Assembly: GCF_016741815.1 (NCBI RefSeq)
Contig: NZ_JAERRJ010000013.1
Span: 239,096 to 303,095 of the forward strand
DNA length: 64,000 nucleotides
DNA from: Nocardia acididurans
GTDB taxonomy: Bacteria > Actinomycetota > Actinomycetes > Mycobacteriales > Mycobacteriaceae
Reading direction: 5' to 3'
Part shown: piece after piece, positions 7,792 through 15,828 of the stretch
How positions within the stretch are numbered: the first letter of the stretch is position 1
Layout: each line of letters opens with the position of its first letter
Position numbers and translations under genes: made by a program
The notes under the pieces: model-generated
The model's input: the letters and a program-made list of their open reading frames with translations, nothing else
Database searches by the model: none
Told to the model about the DNA's origin: nothing

Positions 7792-8745
7792 ATGAGCTCA
7801 GCTCCCATCCTGCCGCGCCGCTGGACCGTGGCCGACATTCCCGATCAGACCGGCCGGACCGCCGTGATCACCGGCGCCAACAGCGGTTTGGGCCTGCGCA
7901 CCGCGGAAGCCTTGGCGGCCAAGGGCGCTCGCGTACTGCTGGCCTGCCGCAACGAATTGAAGGCCGCGACGGCGGTGGAGGCCGTGGCGGCCGCCGCGAC
8001 GGGCCCGAAACCCGAAGTGCTGCCCCTGGATCTGGCCGATCTGGCCTCGGTGCGCCGCGCCGCCGACCATATCGATGTCAGCGTCGGCGCGGTGGATCTG
8101 CTGGTGAACAATGCCGGGGTGATGGCGGTGCCGCGCTCGCGCACCGCCGATGGATTCGACGCCCAGTTCGGCACGAATCACCTGGGCCACTTCGCCTTCA
8201 CGGGCGCGATCCTGCCCGCCCTGCTGCGCGCGCCCGAACCGCGCGTGGTGACGGTGTCCTCGGTCGCCGCCTGGGGTGGCGTGATCAATCCGCTGGATCC
8301 GAACTGGCGGCTGCTGTACCTGCGCTGGCCCGCCTACTCCCAGTCCAAGCTGGCCAATCTGCTGTTCACCGCCGAGTTGAATCGCCGGGCGCGGGCGGCC
8401 GGCACCGCGCTGACGGCCGTCGCCGCGCATCCGGGCCTGTCGGCCACGCACCTCTACGACCGCAATGGTGAGCGCGGCGTGCTCGGCGCGCTGGCCGCCG
8501 TTCCGCAGCGGGCTCTGTTCGCTCTGGCGCAGTCCGACGGTATGGGCGCACTGCCACAGCTCTACGCCGCGACCGCCCCGGCCCTGCCCGGAAACACCTA
8601 TCTGGGACCGGGATTCGAGATCGCCGGATATCCGCGCCGCACGGTGCGAAATCCGCTCGCCTACAGCCGCGCCTACGCCCGCTGGTTGTGGCGGCTGAGC
8701 GAGCGGCTCACCGGCGTCGAGTACGGGTGGCCGCCCGCCTCCTGA
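7792..8745 (+). CDS. Short-chain dehydrogenase/reductase, retinol-dehydrogenase-like
   Basis: 317-residue NAD(P)-dependent oxidoreductase. TGANSGLG near residue 24 is the cofactor motif, NNAGVM the structural motif, and S-S followed by YSQSK the catalytic Ser-Tyr-Lys set. The long C-terminal part (YLGPGFEIAGYPRRT) is typical of the mycobacterial Rv0068-like branch of SDRs, which act on lipid or retinoid-like carbonyls. The ATG at 7792 is preferred because AGGGGGG is 6 nt upstream, whereas the in-frame ATG at 7774 has no such site. It is monocistronic and convergent with the SGNH hydrolase gene. Substrate unknown. Confidence 0.85.
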   Translation: MSSAPILPRRWTVADIPDQTGRTAVITGANSGLGLRTAEALAAKGARVLLACRNELKAATAVEAVAAAATGPKPEVLPLDLADLASVRRAADHIDVSVGAVDLLVNNAGVMAVPRSRTADGFDAQFGTNHLGHFAFTGAILPALLRAPEPRVVTVSSVAAWGGVINPLDPNWRLLYLRWPAYSQSKLANLLFTAELNRRARAAGTALTAVAAHPGLSATHLYDRNGERGVLGALAAVPQRALFALAQSDGMGALPQLYAATAPALPGNTYLGPGFEIAGYPRRTVRNPLAYSRAYARWLWRLSERLTGVEYGWPPAS

Positions 8746-8767
8746 CTCCGGGTACGGGTGGCGCTGC

Positions 8768-9550
8768 TCAGTCGCGCAGGGTCGCGGCGACCACGGCCGC
8801 CAGGTACTCCTGTCCGGCGGCGTTGGCGTGCAGGGGAACCGAGGCGCTGCCGGGTCTGGGGCCGTTGACCCAGCGCGCCTCGGCGGGGGCGCACATATCG
8901 TGGCCGGTCGTGCGGAAGTTGTCGGCGAAGCGGGCGTCGTGGGTCAGTGCGGTCTCCCGCAGCGTGTCGGTGAGGCGTTGCTGTCCGCCCTGATCGGTGA
9001 AGCCGTAGCAGCCCGCGTTCTCGGGGAAGTAGCGCAGGTAGGTGGTGAGGACGACGGTCGCGTGCGGGGCGCGCTGGTGGATGCCGTCGAGCACCGCGCC
9101 GACATTGCGGCGTACGGTCGCGAGTTGTTCGTCGGTGATCACATTGACGTTGAACACGCCGATATCGTTCGCGCCCAGGGTGAGGGTGACCAGGTCGGTG
9201 TCCGGGGTGAGGGCGTCGAATTGGGCGGGATTGGGGCCGCCGTCCCGGCCGTACTGCGGTGCGGTCATATCGGCCGTCTTCGCGCCGGAGCAGGACGCGT
9301 CGGCGAATTCGGCGACGTTCAGGGTGCGGGCCAGGACCGAGGGGTAATTGTCCTGGGCGCGAGCGCAATACGGCGGGCTGCCCGGTTGCAGCCGGTCCAG
9401 TGAGCCGACCGCGGCCCCGGAATCGCCCAGTGCCACATAGCGGTGGACCGCGGGCGGTGGCGGGGGAGGCGTGGCGGCGGCGGTGGTCGGCGCGATGACG
9501 GCGGCCAGGGCCAGCGGCACGATCGCATGTCGGAGGGTGGCTGCGCGCAC
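8768..9550 (-). CDS. Secreted SGNH/GDSL hydrolase
   Basis: 260-residue exported esterase or lipase. A signal peptide (residues 1-27, ending near TAAA) is followed by a Pro-rich linker and the block I motif ALGDSG with the nucleophile serine, then GANDIG (block III) and a C-terminal HANAAGQ carrying the catalytic histidine. Six cysteines in the mature part suggest disulfides. GTG at 9550 is chosen because AGGAGAG precedes it and the signal peptide begins there; a longer frame to 9628 adds an implausible His-rich extension. The regulon palindrome lies 171 nt upstream. It probably acts on envelope or host ester lipids. Confidence 0.85.
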   Translation of the reverse strand: MRAATLRHAIVPLALAAVIAPTTAAATPPPPPPAVHRYVALGDSGAAVGSLDRLQPGSPPYCARAQDNYPSVLARTLNVAEFADASCSGAKTADMTAPQYGRDGGPNPAQFDALTPDTDLVTLTLGANDIGVFNVNVITDEQLATVRRNVGAVLDGIHQRAPHATVVLTTYLRYFPENAGCYGFTDQGGQQRLTDTLRETALTHDARFADNFRTTGHDMCAPAEARWVNGPRPGSASVPLHANAAGQEYLAAVVAATLRD

Positions 9551-9720
9551 GGATCTCTCCTCTCGGTCGGATCCTACGCGGTGAAGGTGACCCGCCCATC
9601 CGGCGCAACAGTGGGCATGCGCCGGCAACAGGAGGGTTGTGGGCGGGTCACCTTCGAACCGGGCGTCGTGACCGGCTGGGGTACGCAGCGAGTCCGGCGC
9701 CCGGTAGCTATAGCCTAAAC

Positions 9721-9731
9721 TGTCTCAGACA
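9721..9731. promoter_or_regulatory. Regulon palindrome TGTCTCAGACA (site C)
   Basis: A perfect 11-bp palindrome around a central C, within the 199-nt gap between the SGNH hydrolase start (9550) and the stop of the following leftward gene (9750). It is 171 nt upstream of the hydrolase start and belongs to the recurring TGTCTSRGACA set. The rest of this gap shows only an A/T-rich stretch around 9711-9720 beside the site, which could be a promoter. Confidence 0.6.
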
Positions 9732-9749
9732 ATCCTGCAATCGATTGGG

Positions 9750-10805
9750 TCACCCTGCCGTGGAAAGGATTTCGCGCACCTGCTCGGACCGGAAGAACGG
9801 TTCCACGCGCGCCCGCACCAGATCCGCCAGGATGCCGTCCTGCTCGGCCGCCTCGATGACCGCCGGTGCGTAGCGGCAGAATTCGTCCCGGAGGAATTCG
9901 GGGCTGATGCCGATCTCCTTCACCAGCCCGGCCACGGTGTAGTCCCCGTAGTGCTCGAGCAGAATGCCGACGACATCTCCGACCAGATCGCTCAGGTACT
10001 CCGGGTTCTTGACCGTGGTGACCAGATCGAAGACCGCCGCGATGAGCGCGCGCAGCTCCTCGAGTTCGATGAACCCGCGCAGATCGCTGACCGGCTGCTC
10101 GGCGAACAGGTCGTACACCTCCATGGCGGCATCGGCGATCGGAGTCTCCTTGATGACGGTCAGGATGGCGTGATTGGTGCGCCGCACCGCGTACTGCGCG
10201 GCGGCCGCGGTGGCGTCGCCGAGGCGTTCGCCGAACGCCTTGTCCCCGGCGCTGAGCACCCGGCCGACGGTCCGATCCCCCAGGGAGAACGCCGATTTCA
10301 TCATCGGCAGCCGTTCGGCCCGGGTGCGGACCGCCTCGCCCGCGCCCGAGACGATCCGGTTGACGAAGGTGGAGGCGACGGTCGCCACCATGGGGCTCTC
10401 GGCGAACCGGTCCAGCCCGCGCTCGAACATGACGTGCATACCGGCGACGGTGGCGACCAGCTTCCGCACGCCGTCGCGGTCGACGACATCGCCGAGGCGG
10501 AAGGTGTCATTGGCCGCCAGATCGTAGACGGCGTCCGCGATGGCCTCGAAGAAGTTGCGGTTCAGCGTGCTGCTGGTGAGCAGTTCGATGACCGCCAGCG
10601 TGCTGCCCTGCACCGCGGCGGGGTCGAGAATGTCGGATACCCGCAGGGATTCCTCGATGTCGAAGATATCGCGCAGCAGCGAATCGGCGTGCGCGACCAG
10701 GTTCTCCCCGCTGACCTGGTCGATGAAATACGCCACGCTCGCATCGGTCAGCCGCGTGACGACCGCGTCGACGTCGATTCCATTGCCTGCCAACTGTTCT
10801 GTCAT
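9750..10805 (-). CDS. Conserved-looking hypothetical protein, 351 aa
   Basis: Not recognised. The protein is acidic and predicted almost entirely helical, with many short amphipathic helices and no signal peptide or convincing membrane span. Recurrent segments such as LAVIELLTSST, VVDRDGVRKLVATVAG and LRALIAAVFDLVTT suggest alpha-solenoid packing or helical repeats. ATG at 10805 is chosen because GGGGAGAA lies 9 nt upstream. A regulon palindrome is centred 59 nt upstream, so this gene appears to be controlled with the neighbouring lipid genes. A cytoplasmic partner of the envelope lipid or mce machinery is possible, but that rests only on context. Confidence 0.65.
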   Translation of the reverse strand: MTEQLAGNGIDVDAVVTRLTDASVAYFIDQVSGENLVAHADSLLRDIFDIEESLRVSDILDPAAVQGSTLAVIELLTSSTLNRNFFEAIADAVYDLAANDTFRLGDVVDRDGVRKLVATVAGMHVMFERGLDRFAESPMVATVASTFVNRIVSGAGEAVRTRAERLPMMKSAFSLGDRTVGRVLSAGDKAFGERLGDATAAAAQYAVRRTNHAILTVIKETPIADAAMEVYDLFAEQPVSDLRGFIELEELRALIAAVFDLVTTVKNPEYLSDLVGDVVGILLEHYGDYTVAGLVKEIGISPEFLRDEFCRYAPAVIEAAEQDGILADLVRARVEPFFRSEQVREILSTAG

Positions 10806-10858
10806 CGGAATTCTCCCCATTCCGCTCGCCCGTAGTGGGCCCGATTCTGCGGATCAAG

Positions 10859-10869
10859 TGTCTCAGACA
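10859..10869. promoter_or_regulatory. Regulon palindrome TGTCTCAGACA (site D)
   Basis: A perfect 11-bp palindrome, identical to the copy at 9721, located 54-64 nt upstream of the ATG at 10805 of the 351-residue hypothetical gene. The spacing suits an operator overlapping the promoter. Confidence 0.65.
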
Positions 10870-10909
10870 ATTGCCGTTCCGGCATCCCGGCCCCGCCGCG
10901 GTCGCCGCC

Positions 10910-11323
10910 CTACCGGGGTGTCGCCCGGTCCCGGCGCTCGCGGATCCCGGCGATCCGGGCATCGTTGTCGGCCCGCTGCTCGGCGGTGAGCGTCCAGAGC
11001 TGATGGGTGACGACCACCTGCTCCGCGCCGCAGTCCCGGGTCAGGCGCAGCGTCGCACCGGCGCCGACGGTGAAGCCGGGTTCGTTGAACACGATCCGGC
11101 GGCCGAAGTCCAGCGGAGTGCTGCACACGTACATCAGATCCACCGTCCCCGGCGCGGAATCCGGGTTGTGACAACTGATTTCGAGCCGGGAGCCCTCGGT
11201 GTAGGTGTCCCCGCAATCGATCATCGGGGGCGGGTCCGCGGCCGCCGGGACCGCGTGGAACGGCCCCGCGGCCACGACCAGCCCGCCCAGCGTGGCGATC
11301 AGCGCAGTGCGGGCGCACCTCAT
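10910..11323 (-). CDS. Small secreted protein coupled to MmpL
   Basis: 137 residues with a cleavable signal peptide (hydrophobic 6-26, cleavage near AAADP) and a mature domain of about 110 residues with four cysteines, probably two disulfides (DCGDTY, ISCHN, YVCSTP, RDCGAE). No family recognised. Its ATG overlaps the stop of the MmpL gene in an ATGA arrangement, so the two are translationally coupled and the protein is a good candidate for a periplasmic or surface partner of the transporter. The start is fixed by the overlap and the signal peptide. Confidence 0.75.
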   Translation of the reverse strand: MRCARTALIATLGGLVVAAGPFHAVPAAADPPPMIDCGDTYTEGSRLEISCHNPDSAPGTVDLMYVCSTPLDFGRRIVFNEPGFTVGAGATLRLTRDCGAEQVVVTHQLWTLTAEQRADNDARIAGIRERRDRATPR

Positions 11324-13530
11324 GCCGACACCTCCTCGGCGGCGTGCGCGTGCCCCGGCTGCGGGCGGATCTCGTACTCCGCCAATCCGATTCGCTGGTG
11401 CAGGCGCTTGGCCCAGCCCGGCGCCCACCAGCACGCGTCGCCCAGGATGCGCATCACCGCCGGAACCAGCAGCATGCGGATGACGGTGGCATCCAGCACC
11501 AGGGCCACGATCATGCCGTAGGCGATGTACTGCATGAGCACCAGCTCCGACAGTCCGAAGGATCCGGTCACCACGATGAGCACCAGTGCGGCCGCGGTGA
11601 TGATGCCGCCGGTGTGCGCGGTGCCGTAGCGAATGGATTCTGTGGTGGCCGCGCCGTTTTCGCGGGCCTCGGCCATCCGGGACATGAGGAAGATCTCGTA
11701 GTCGGTGGACAGGCCGAAGATGATGGCGATCATGATCACCAGCACCGGGAAGCACAGCGGCTGCGGGGTGAAGTTCAGCAGCCCCGACCCGTGCCCGTCG
11801 TAGAACACGAAGGTCAGAAAGCCCAGGGCCGCGGTCAGACTCAGGAAGCTGACGAAGATGGCCTTCACCGGCAGCACGAACGACCCGAAGGCCAGGAACA
11901 TCATGACGAACGAGGCCAGCACCAGGATCAGCAGCAGCCAGGGCAGCCGGTCGATCACCCCGTTGATCGAATCACGTTCCAGCGCCGGTATTCCGGTGAC
12001 GTAGTAGGACACCCCGTCGGGCGGTGCGATGGCGCGCAGCTCGCCGATCACCGCGTCCGCGTCGTCCTTGTCGGCCAGGCTCGCGGCGTAGACCTTGACA
12101 TTGGCCCCGTCCTTGGCGACGCCCCCGGACGCCGGTTTCTGGAACTCCCCGATGATGCCCGGAACCTGGTTCGCCACAGCGGTATTCGCGGCGGCCACCA
12201 GGGCGCGTTCGGTGGCGCGGTCCGCGCCCTCGATCACCAGTTTGAGCGGGTAGACCCGTTCGGTCGGGAAGGTGGCGTCGAAATCCTGCTGTGCGACCCG
12301 GGTCGCGTTGTCCGGTGGCAGGAACTTCTCGCTGATGCCGGTGAACTCCACCTTGAAGAACGGCACGATCAGGCCCGCCAGCACCACGATGATGGGCAGC
12401 GCCACCAGGACCGGCCGCCGCATCGCCCACAGCGCCAGGCGCGACCAGAACGAGCCGTCGATCTGCGCGGCGGTTCTGGTGCGCGAGAAGCGTTCCCAGC
12501 CCAGCGCGTCCACGCGCCGGCCGAGGACGGCCAGGATGGCGGGCAGCACGGTGATGGACAGCAGCGCCGCCAGCGCGACCGCGGCCAGCGCCCCGATGGC
12601 CGCCGAGCGCAGGAACACCATCGGGAAGATGAGCACGCCTGCCACGCACACCACGATGATGGTGGCGGAGAAGACGATGGTGCGGCCCGCGGTCGCCACC
12701 GCCGTGCGCACCGCCTGTTCGGTGTCGCGGCCCTCGGCGATCTGCTCCCGGAAGCGGCTCACCATGAACAGGCCGTAGTCGATGGCCAGACCCAGCCCGA
12801 TCAGCTGGAGTACCGCGTCGGCGAAGCTGTTCACCGGCATGACATCGGTGACCGCGCGCATGATGCCCCACGAACCCGCGATGGTCAGTCCGCCGACGAT
12901 CAACGGCAGCGCGGCCGCCACGACGCCGCCGAAGACGAAGAACAGCACGATCGCCACCAGCGGCAGGGCGATCAGGTGCATGCGCTCGATATCGTGCGCC
13001 ATGGTGAGCCCGACCGCGTCCGAGACCGGGACGCGACCGGAAACCTGTACCCCGAGCCCGGGAATGTCGAGTTTGTCCTGGATCTGGTGGTAGAAGTCCA
13101 CGCTGTCCTGATCGCCGGTGCCCTGCAACCCGATGCTCACGAACGCCTTGGTCTTGTCGTCGGTGATGAACCGGGCTTTGACCAGGCTGCCGTTCCAGTA
13201 GCCGGTGACATCCTTGATCTGCGTGCGGTATTCGGTGAGCAGCCGCTGGGTGAGCGCCTTTCCGGCGTCCTCGAATTCGGGATCGGTGATCTGCCTGCCC
13301 GGCGGTGCGGTGTAGAGCGCGATCACATCACCGTCGAAGTCCCGGCCGAAGGTGTCGTCGGCGAGTTCGGCGCCGGCGACCGACTCGCTGCTGTCGTCGA
13401 AATACCCCTGCGCGGTCAGCCGGTCCTGGTATCCGAGCCCGTAGATCCCGGAAACCCCCATCACCACAACGAATCCCGCGATGACGGCGTACCGCGCGCG
13501 GTACACCCATCGCCCCAACCAGTGAAACAC
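11320..13530 (-). CDS. MmpL/RND-family lipid transporter
   Basis: 736-residue inner-membrane transporter of the MmpL branch of RND permeases. The layout is TM1 (about 14-34), a large periplasmic loop, TM2-6 (about 185-345), TM7 (about 370), a second loop, and TM8-12 (about 535-700). The paired Asp-Tyr residues of the proton relay appear as IDYG near residue 250 and STDYE near residue 608. It is shorter than classic MmpL3-type proteins, having no long cytoplasmic tail. It likely exports a lipid or lipopeptide across the inner membrane. It sits between an upstream MTB12-like lipoprotein gene (33 nt gap) and the coupled secreted protein, which together look like an export operon. Confidence 0.9.
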   Translation of the reverse strand: MFHWLGRWVYRARYAVIAGFVVVMGVSGIYGLGYQDRLTAQGYFDDSSESVAGAELADDTFGRDFDGDVIALYTAPPGRQITDPEFEDAGKALTQRLLTEYRTQIKDVTGYWNGSLVKARFITDDKTKAFVSIGLQGTGDQDSVDFYHQIQDKLDIPGLGVQVSGRVPVSDAVGLTMAHDIERMHLIALPLVAIVLFFVFGGVVAAALPLIVGGLTIAGSWGIMRAVTDVMPVNSFADAVLQLIGLGLAIDYGLFMVSRFREQIAEGRDTEQAVRTAVATAGRTIVFSATIIVVCVAGVLIFPMVFLRSAAIGALAAVALAALLSITVLPAILAVLGRRVDALGWERFSRTRTAAQIDGSFWSRLALWAMRRPVLVALPIIVVLAGLIVPFFKVEFTGISEKFLPPDNATRVAQQDFDATFPTERVYPLKLVIEGADRATERALVAAANTAVANQVPGIIGEFQKPASGGVAKDGANVKVYAASLADKDDADAVIGELRAIAPPDGVSYYVTGIPALERDSINGVIDRLPWLLLILVLASFVMMFLAFGSFVLPVKAIFVSFLSLTAALGFLTFVFYDGHGSGLLNFTPQPLCFPVLVIMIAIIFGLSTDYEIFLMSRMAEARENGAATTESIRYGTAHTGGIITAAALVLIVVTGSFGLSELVLMQYIAYGMIVALVLDATVIRMLLVPAVMRILGDACWWAPGWAKRLHQRIGLAEYEIRPQPGHAHAAEEVSA

Positions 13531-13563
13531 GTTCTGGCCTCCCCTGTTACGCCTGTCTCCCGC

Positions 13564-14088
13564 TTACGAGCAGGCGGGTGACTTGTAGTCGGTCTGAGCG
13601 AGCAGCCCGCAGATGTCGGCGGAGGTGATCTTCCACTCTCCGTTCACCGCAACGAGATTCAGCGGCGCGGACCGCCGGTTGCCATTGCCGTCCTTGTCCA
13701 GCCAGAACTCGGCCTCGAGCGTGTCCCCGTTGAGCACAACGGAATTCGCCACCACGCCGAAGGTGGCGCTGGGGTTCTCGTTCATGGCCTGCACCAGCGA
13801 CGGCAGATCGGACCGGAACTTCTCGCCGTTCTGCACCACCGCCAACCGGGAGTCGTCGGGCACGTCCTTCTTGCCGAACAGGTTCTGCAGCTTCTGGTCG
13901 AGCTGATCGGCGGTGAGCGGCTCGGGTAGCTTGCTGTTAGCCGCAGTCGTCGCCGCCCCTGTGGTGGGGGCCACGGTGATGGTGACGTCTGGATTGCGCA
14001 CGTTGCTGCCGCCGCATGCTGTCAGTGTCAGAGACAGCGCGAGGCCCGCGCCCGCCAGGAGGTACGTTGCTCTGTGCTGGATATTCAC
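13564..14088 (-). CDS. Putative lipoprotein, MTB12-like
   Basis: 174 residues with a signal peptide ending in the lipobox LTAC (Cys about 25), a Thr/Ala-rich linker, and a compact domain (about 55-170). The order of elements resembles the mycobacterial low-molecular-weight antigen MTB12/CFP-2: a helical LTADQLDQKLQNLF segment, then strands with TFGVVANSVV, and a final GEWKITSADICGLL. The two late cysteines may pair. It is the first gene of a leftward unit with MmpL (33 nt gap). The palindrome at 14159-14169 is 71 nt upstream. Family call is moderate; function unknown. Confidence 0.7.
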   Translation of the reverse strand: MNIQHRATYLLAGAGLALSLTLTACGGSNVRNPDVTITVAPTTGAATTAANSKLPEPLTADQLDQKLQNLFGKKDVPDDSRLAVVQNGEKFRSDLPSLVQAMNENPSATFGVVANSVVLNGDTLEAEFWLDKDGNGNRRSAPLNLVAVNGEWKITSADICGLLAQTDYKSPACS

Positions 14089-14158
14089 TCTTGCTCTCCC
14101 TGTGGTTGTGATCGCATCCGGCAGTTGTCAAGATGCCGCGCCCCAGTATGCTAACCAC

Positions 14159-14169
14159 TGTCTCAGTCA
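14159..14169. promoter_or_regulatory. Regulon palindrome TGTCTCAGTCA (site E)
   Basis: One mismatch from the perfect palindrome TGTCTCAGACA. It lies in the divergent promoter between the leftward MTB12-like/MmpL unit (71 nt upstream) and the rightward anchored secreted protein (36 nt upstream), so it could serve both. Confidence 0.55.
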
Positions 14170-14204
14170 CTTGGACAAGATTCGGCAGGCAAAGGGGGTC
14201 GGTG

Positions 14205-14810
14205 ATGAGGCGGGGAAATCCGTGGGGGTCGGTGCTGGCGTACGGGTCGGCGTCGGCCGCCGCGGTGGTGATGATCGGCGCGGGGGCCGGTCTGGCCGTG
14301 TACTTCCGCACCCACCTGGGTGCGCCACCGCCCATCATTGTGGTGGCGCAAGCGCTGCCGGCGGCCTCCACCACCCTGGTACCCACCACGCGGACCACCA
14401 CGACCACCGTGAAACCGGTTGTGCCGCAGGAGGATATCCCGCCGCAGCTACCGGATCACCGGGCCTACACCGCCGCGCCCGTCACCGCGCTGCCCGGCTT
14501 CGTCAATCGCACGGCCAATCATTACGGCTGGTTCGGCGGCGACGGCGTCTCGGCGCGCTGTGACGAGTGGCAGCGGGCCACGGTGGTCGGATCCACGTCC
14601 GGCGTGCTGTTCGTGGTGTGCGGCTCCTACTTCAAGGGATATGACCTGGCCACCGCCACCCCGATCCGGGTCGGCGTGGCGGGCGGTGGCGGTGGCTGGT
14701 CCGGGTCGGGGGCGGATGTCTCGATCCGGCTGACCGAGACGGAACTGATCATTGGCCGAGAGAGCGCCGATCCTGCTGTGCAGGAGATCGTGCAGTGGTG
14801 GATGCCGTGA
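14205..14810 (+). CDS. Membrane-anchored secreted protein, 201 aa
   Basis: Unknown function. One N-terminal transmembrane helix (about 10-30) is followed by a Thr/Pro-rich linker and a globular domain (about 85-200) with two cysteines (SARCDEW and VVCGSY) and a Gly-rich run. The motif ARCDEWQRA followed by VFVVCGSY recalls exported mycobacterial proteins but no family is named. ATG at 14205 is chosen because AAAGGGG precedes it and the helix begins at once; an in-frame ATG at 14133 would add 24 residues and overlap the palindrome at 14159. It lies just upstream of the mce operon. Confidence 0.7.
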   Translation: MRRGNPWGSVLAYGSASAAAVVMIGAGAGLAVYFRTHLGAPPPIIVVAQALPAASTTLVPTTRTTTTTVKPVVPQEDIPPQLPDHRAYTAAPVTALPGFVNRTANHYGWFGGDGVSARCDEWQRATVVGSTSGVLFVVCGSYFKGYDLATATPIRVGVAGGGGGWSGSGADVSIRLTETELIIGRESADPAVQEIVQWWMP

Positions 14811-14862
14811 TTGTCCGCGGTATTGCGGATTCTCCAGACAGCGCACGCGATAGTGAGTAAAT

Positions 14863-14873
14863 TGTCTCAGACG
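14863..14873. promoter_or_regulatory. Regulon palindrome TGTCTCAGACG at the mce operon (site F)
   Basis: One mismatch from TGTCTCAGACA, 25-36 nt upstream of the first yrbE start. A repressor bound here would block the mce promoter or early transcription. This is the last copy in the rightward direction; none was found in the promoters beyond the mce operon. Confidence 0.55.
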
Positions 14874-14898
14874 GCCAGGGGAGGTATGTGATGCAGAG

Positions 14899-15828
14899 GT
14901 GCCGAGTCCGGAACGGCCGGACATGAGCGTGACGGTCGCCGGCGATGTGCCGGAAGCCGACGACGCCGAGCGCGCCGCGCGGATCGCGCAGCGGCTGCCG
15001 GTGCCGCCCATCCTGCGGCCGATCGTCGCCCTGACGCTGTGGGCGTGGAACACCCTGCTGGGTTCCATCGGCACGTTCGGGCGACTGGTGCTGCTCGCGG
15101 CGGACTCGGTCTACGGCCTGGTGCGCGATGTGGTGAAGCTGAATCACCCATGGCGCGAGACGCTTTCGCAGGCCTGGTTCATGATGAGCGTGTCCGGCTG
15201 GCCGGCCATCCTCATCTCGGTGCCACTGGGCGCGATCATCCAGATCCAGGCCGGATCCCTGGCCGCACAGGTCGGAGCCACCTCCCAGGCGGGCGCGGCC
15301 GGCGGTCTGGGCGTGATTCGCCAAGCGGCGCCGATGGTTTCGGGCATTCTCATGGGCGGCGCGGTGGGCGCGGCGGTGGCCGCCGACCTCGGGGCGCGCA
15401 AGATCCGCGAGGAGATCGACGCCATCCGCACCCTGGGCATCAATCCGAACCACCGGCTGGTGGCCCCGCGGCTGGCCGCCATGTTCATCGTCGGGCCGCT
15501 CATGTGCGTGCTCGTCGTCTTCGTCGGCATGTCGACCATCTACGCCATGACGCTGATCCAGGGCGGTGTGCCCGGCGCGTTCTTCAATTCCTTCGCCGCG
15601 TTCGCCAGCACCACCGATCTCATCATCGCGATCATCAAGACAACGGTTTTCGGTCTGCTCGTGGTGCTGGTGGCCAGTCAACGCGGATTCGAGGCTTCCG
15701 GCGGCCCCAAGGGTGTGGCCGATTGCGTGAACGCCACCGTCGTACTGGGCGTGATGACCACCTTCGCCGCGAATGTGCTCATCACCCAGCTGCTGACGAT
15801 CTGGTTCCCGGACAATATGGGGTTCTGA
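14899..15828 (+). CDS. yrbEA: MlaE/YrbE-family permease, first of mce operon
   Basis: 309-residue inner-membrane permease subunit of a Mce lipid importer; with its partner it is expected to pair with an Mla-type ATPase encoded elsewhere. A basic cytoplasmic N-terminus of about 70 residues precedes five or six hydrophobic segments. The conserved EEIDAIRTLGINP loop, which contacts the ATPase in this family, lies near residues 172-185. Start is uncertain: GTG at 14899 has GGGGAGG about 15 nt away, and ATG at 14923 has no clear site. Its stop abuts the next gene directly. Confidence 0.9.
   Translation: MPSPERPDMSVTVAGDVPEADDAERAARIAQRLPVPPILRPIVALTLWAWNTLLGSIGTFGRLVLLAADSVYGLVRDVVKLNHPWRETLSQAWFMMSVSGWPAILISVPLGAIIQIQAGSLAAQVGATSQAGAAGGLGVIRQAAPMVSGILMGGAVGAAVAADLGARKIREEIDAIRTLGINPNHRLVAPRLAAMFIVGPLMCVLVVFVGMSTIYAMTLIQGGVPGAFFNSFAAFASTTDLIIAIIKTTVFGLLVVLVASQRGFEASGGPKGVADCVNATVVLGVMTTFAANVLITQLLTIWFPDNMGF

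Noticed and set aside
11344..13581. Long open frame opposite the MmpL gene
   Set aside because: It is His/Asp/Gln-rich antisense sequence without domains, a shadow of the transporter gene.
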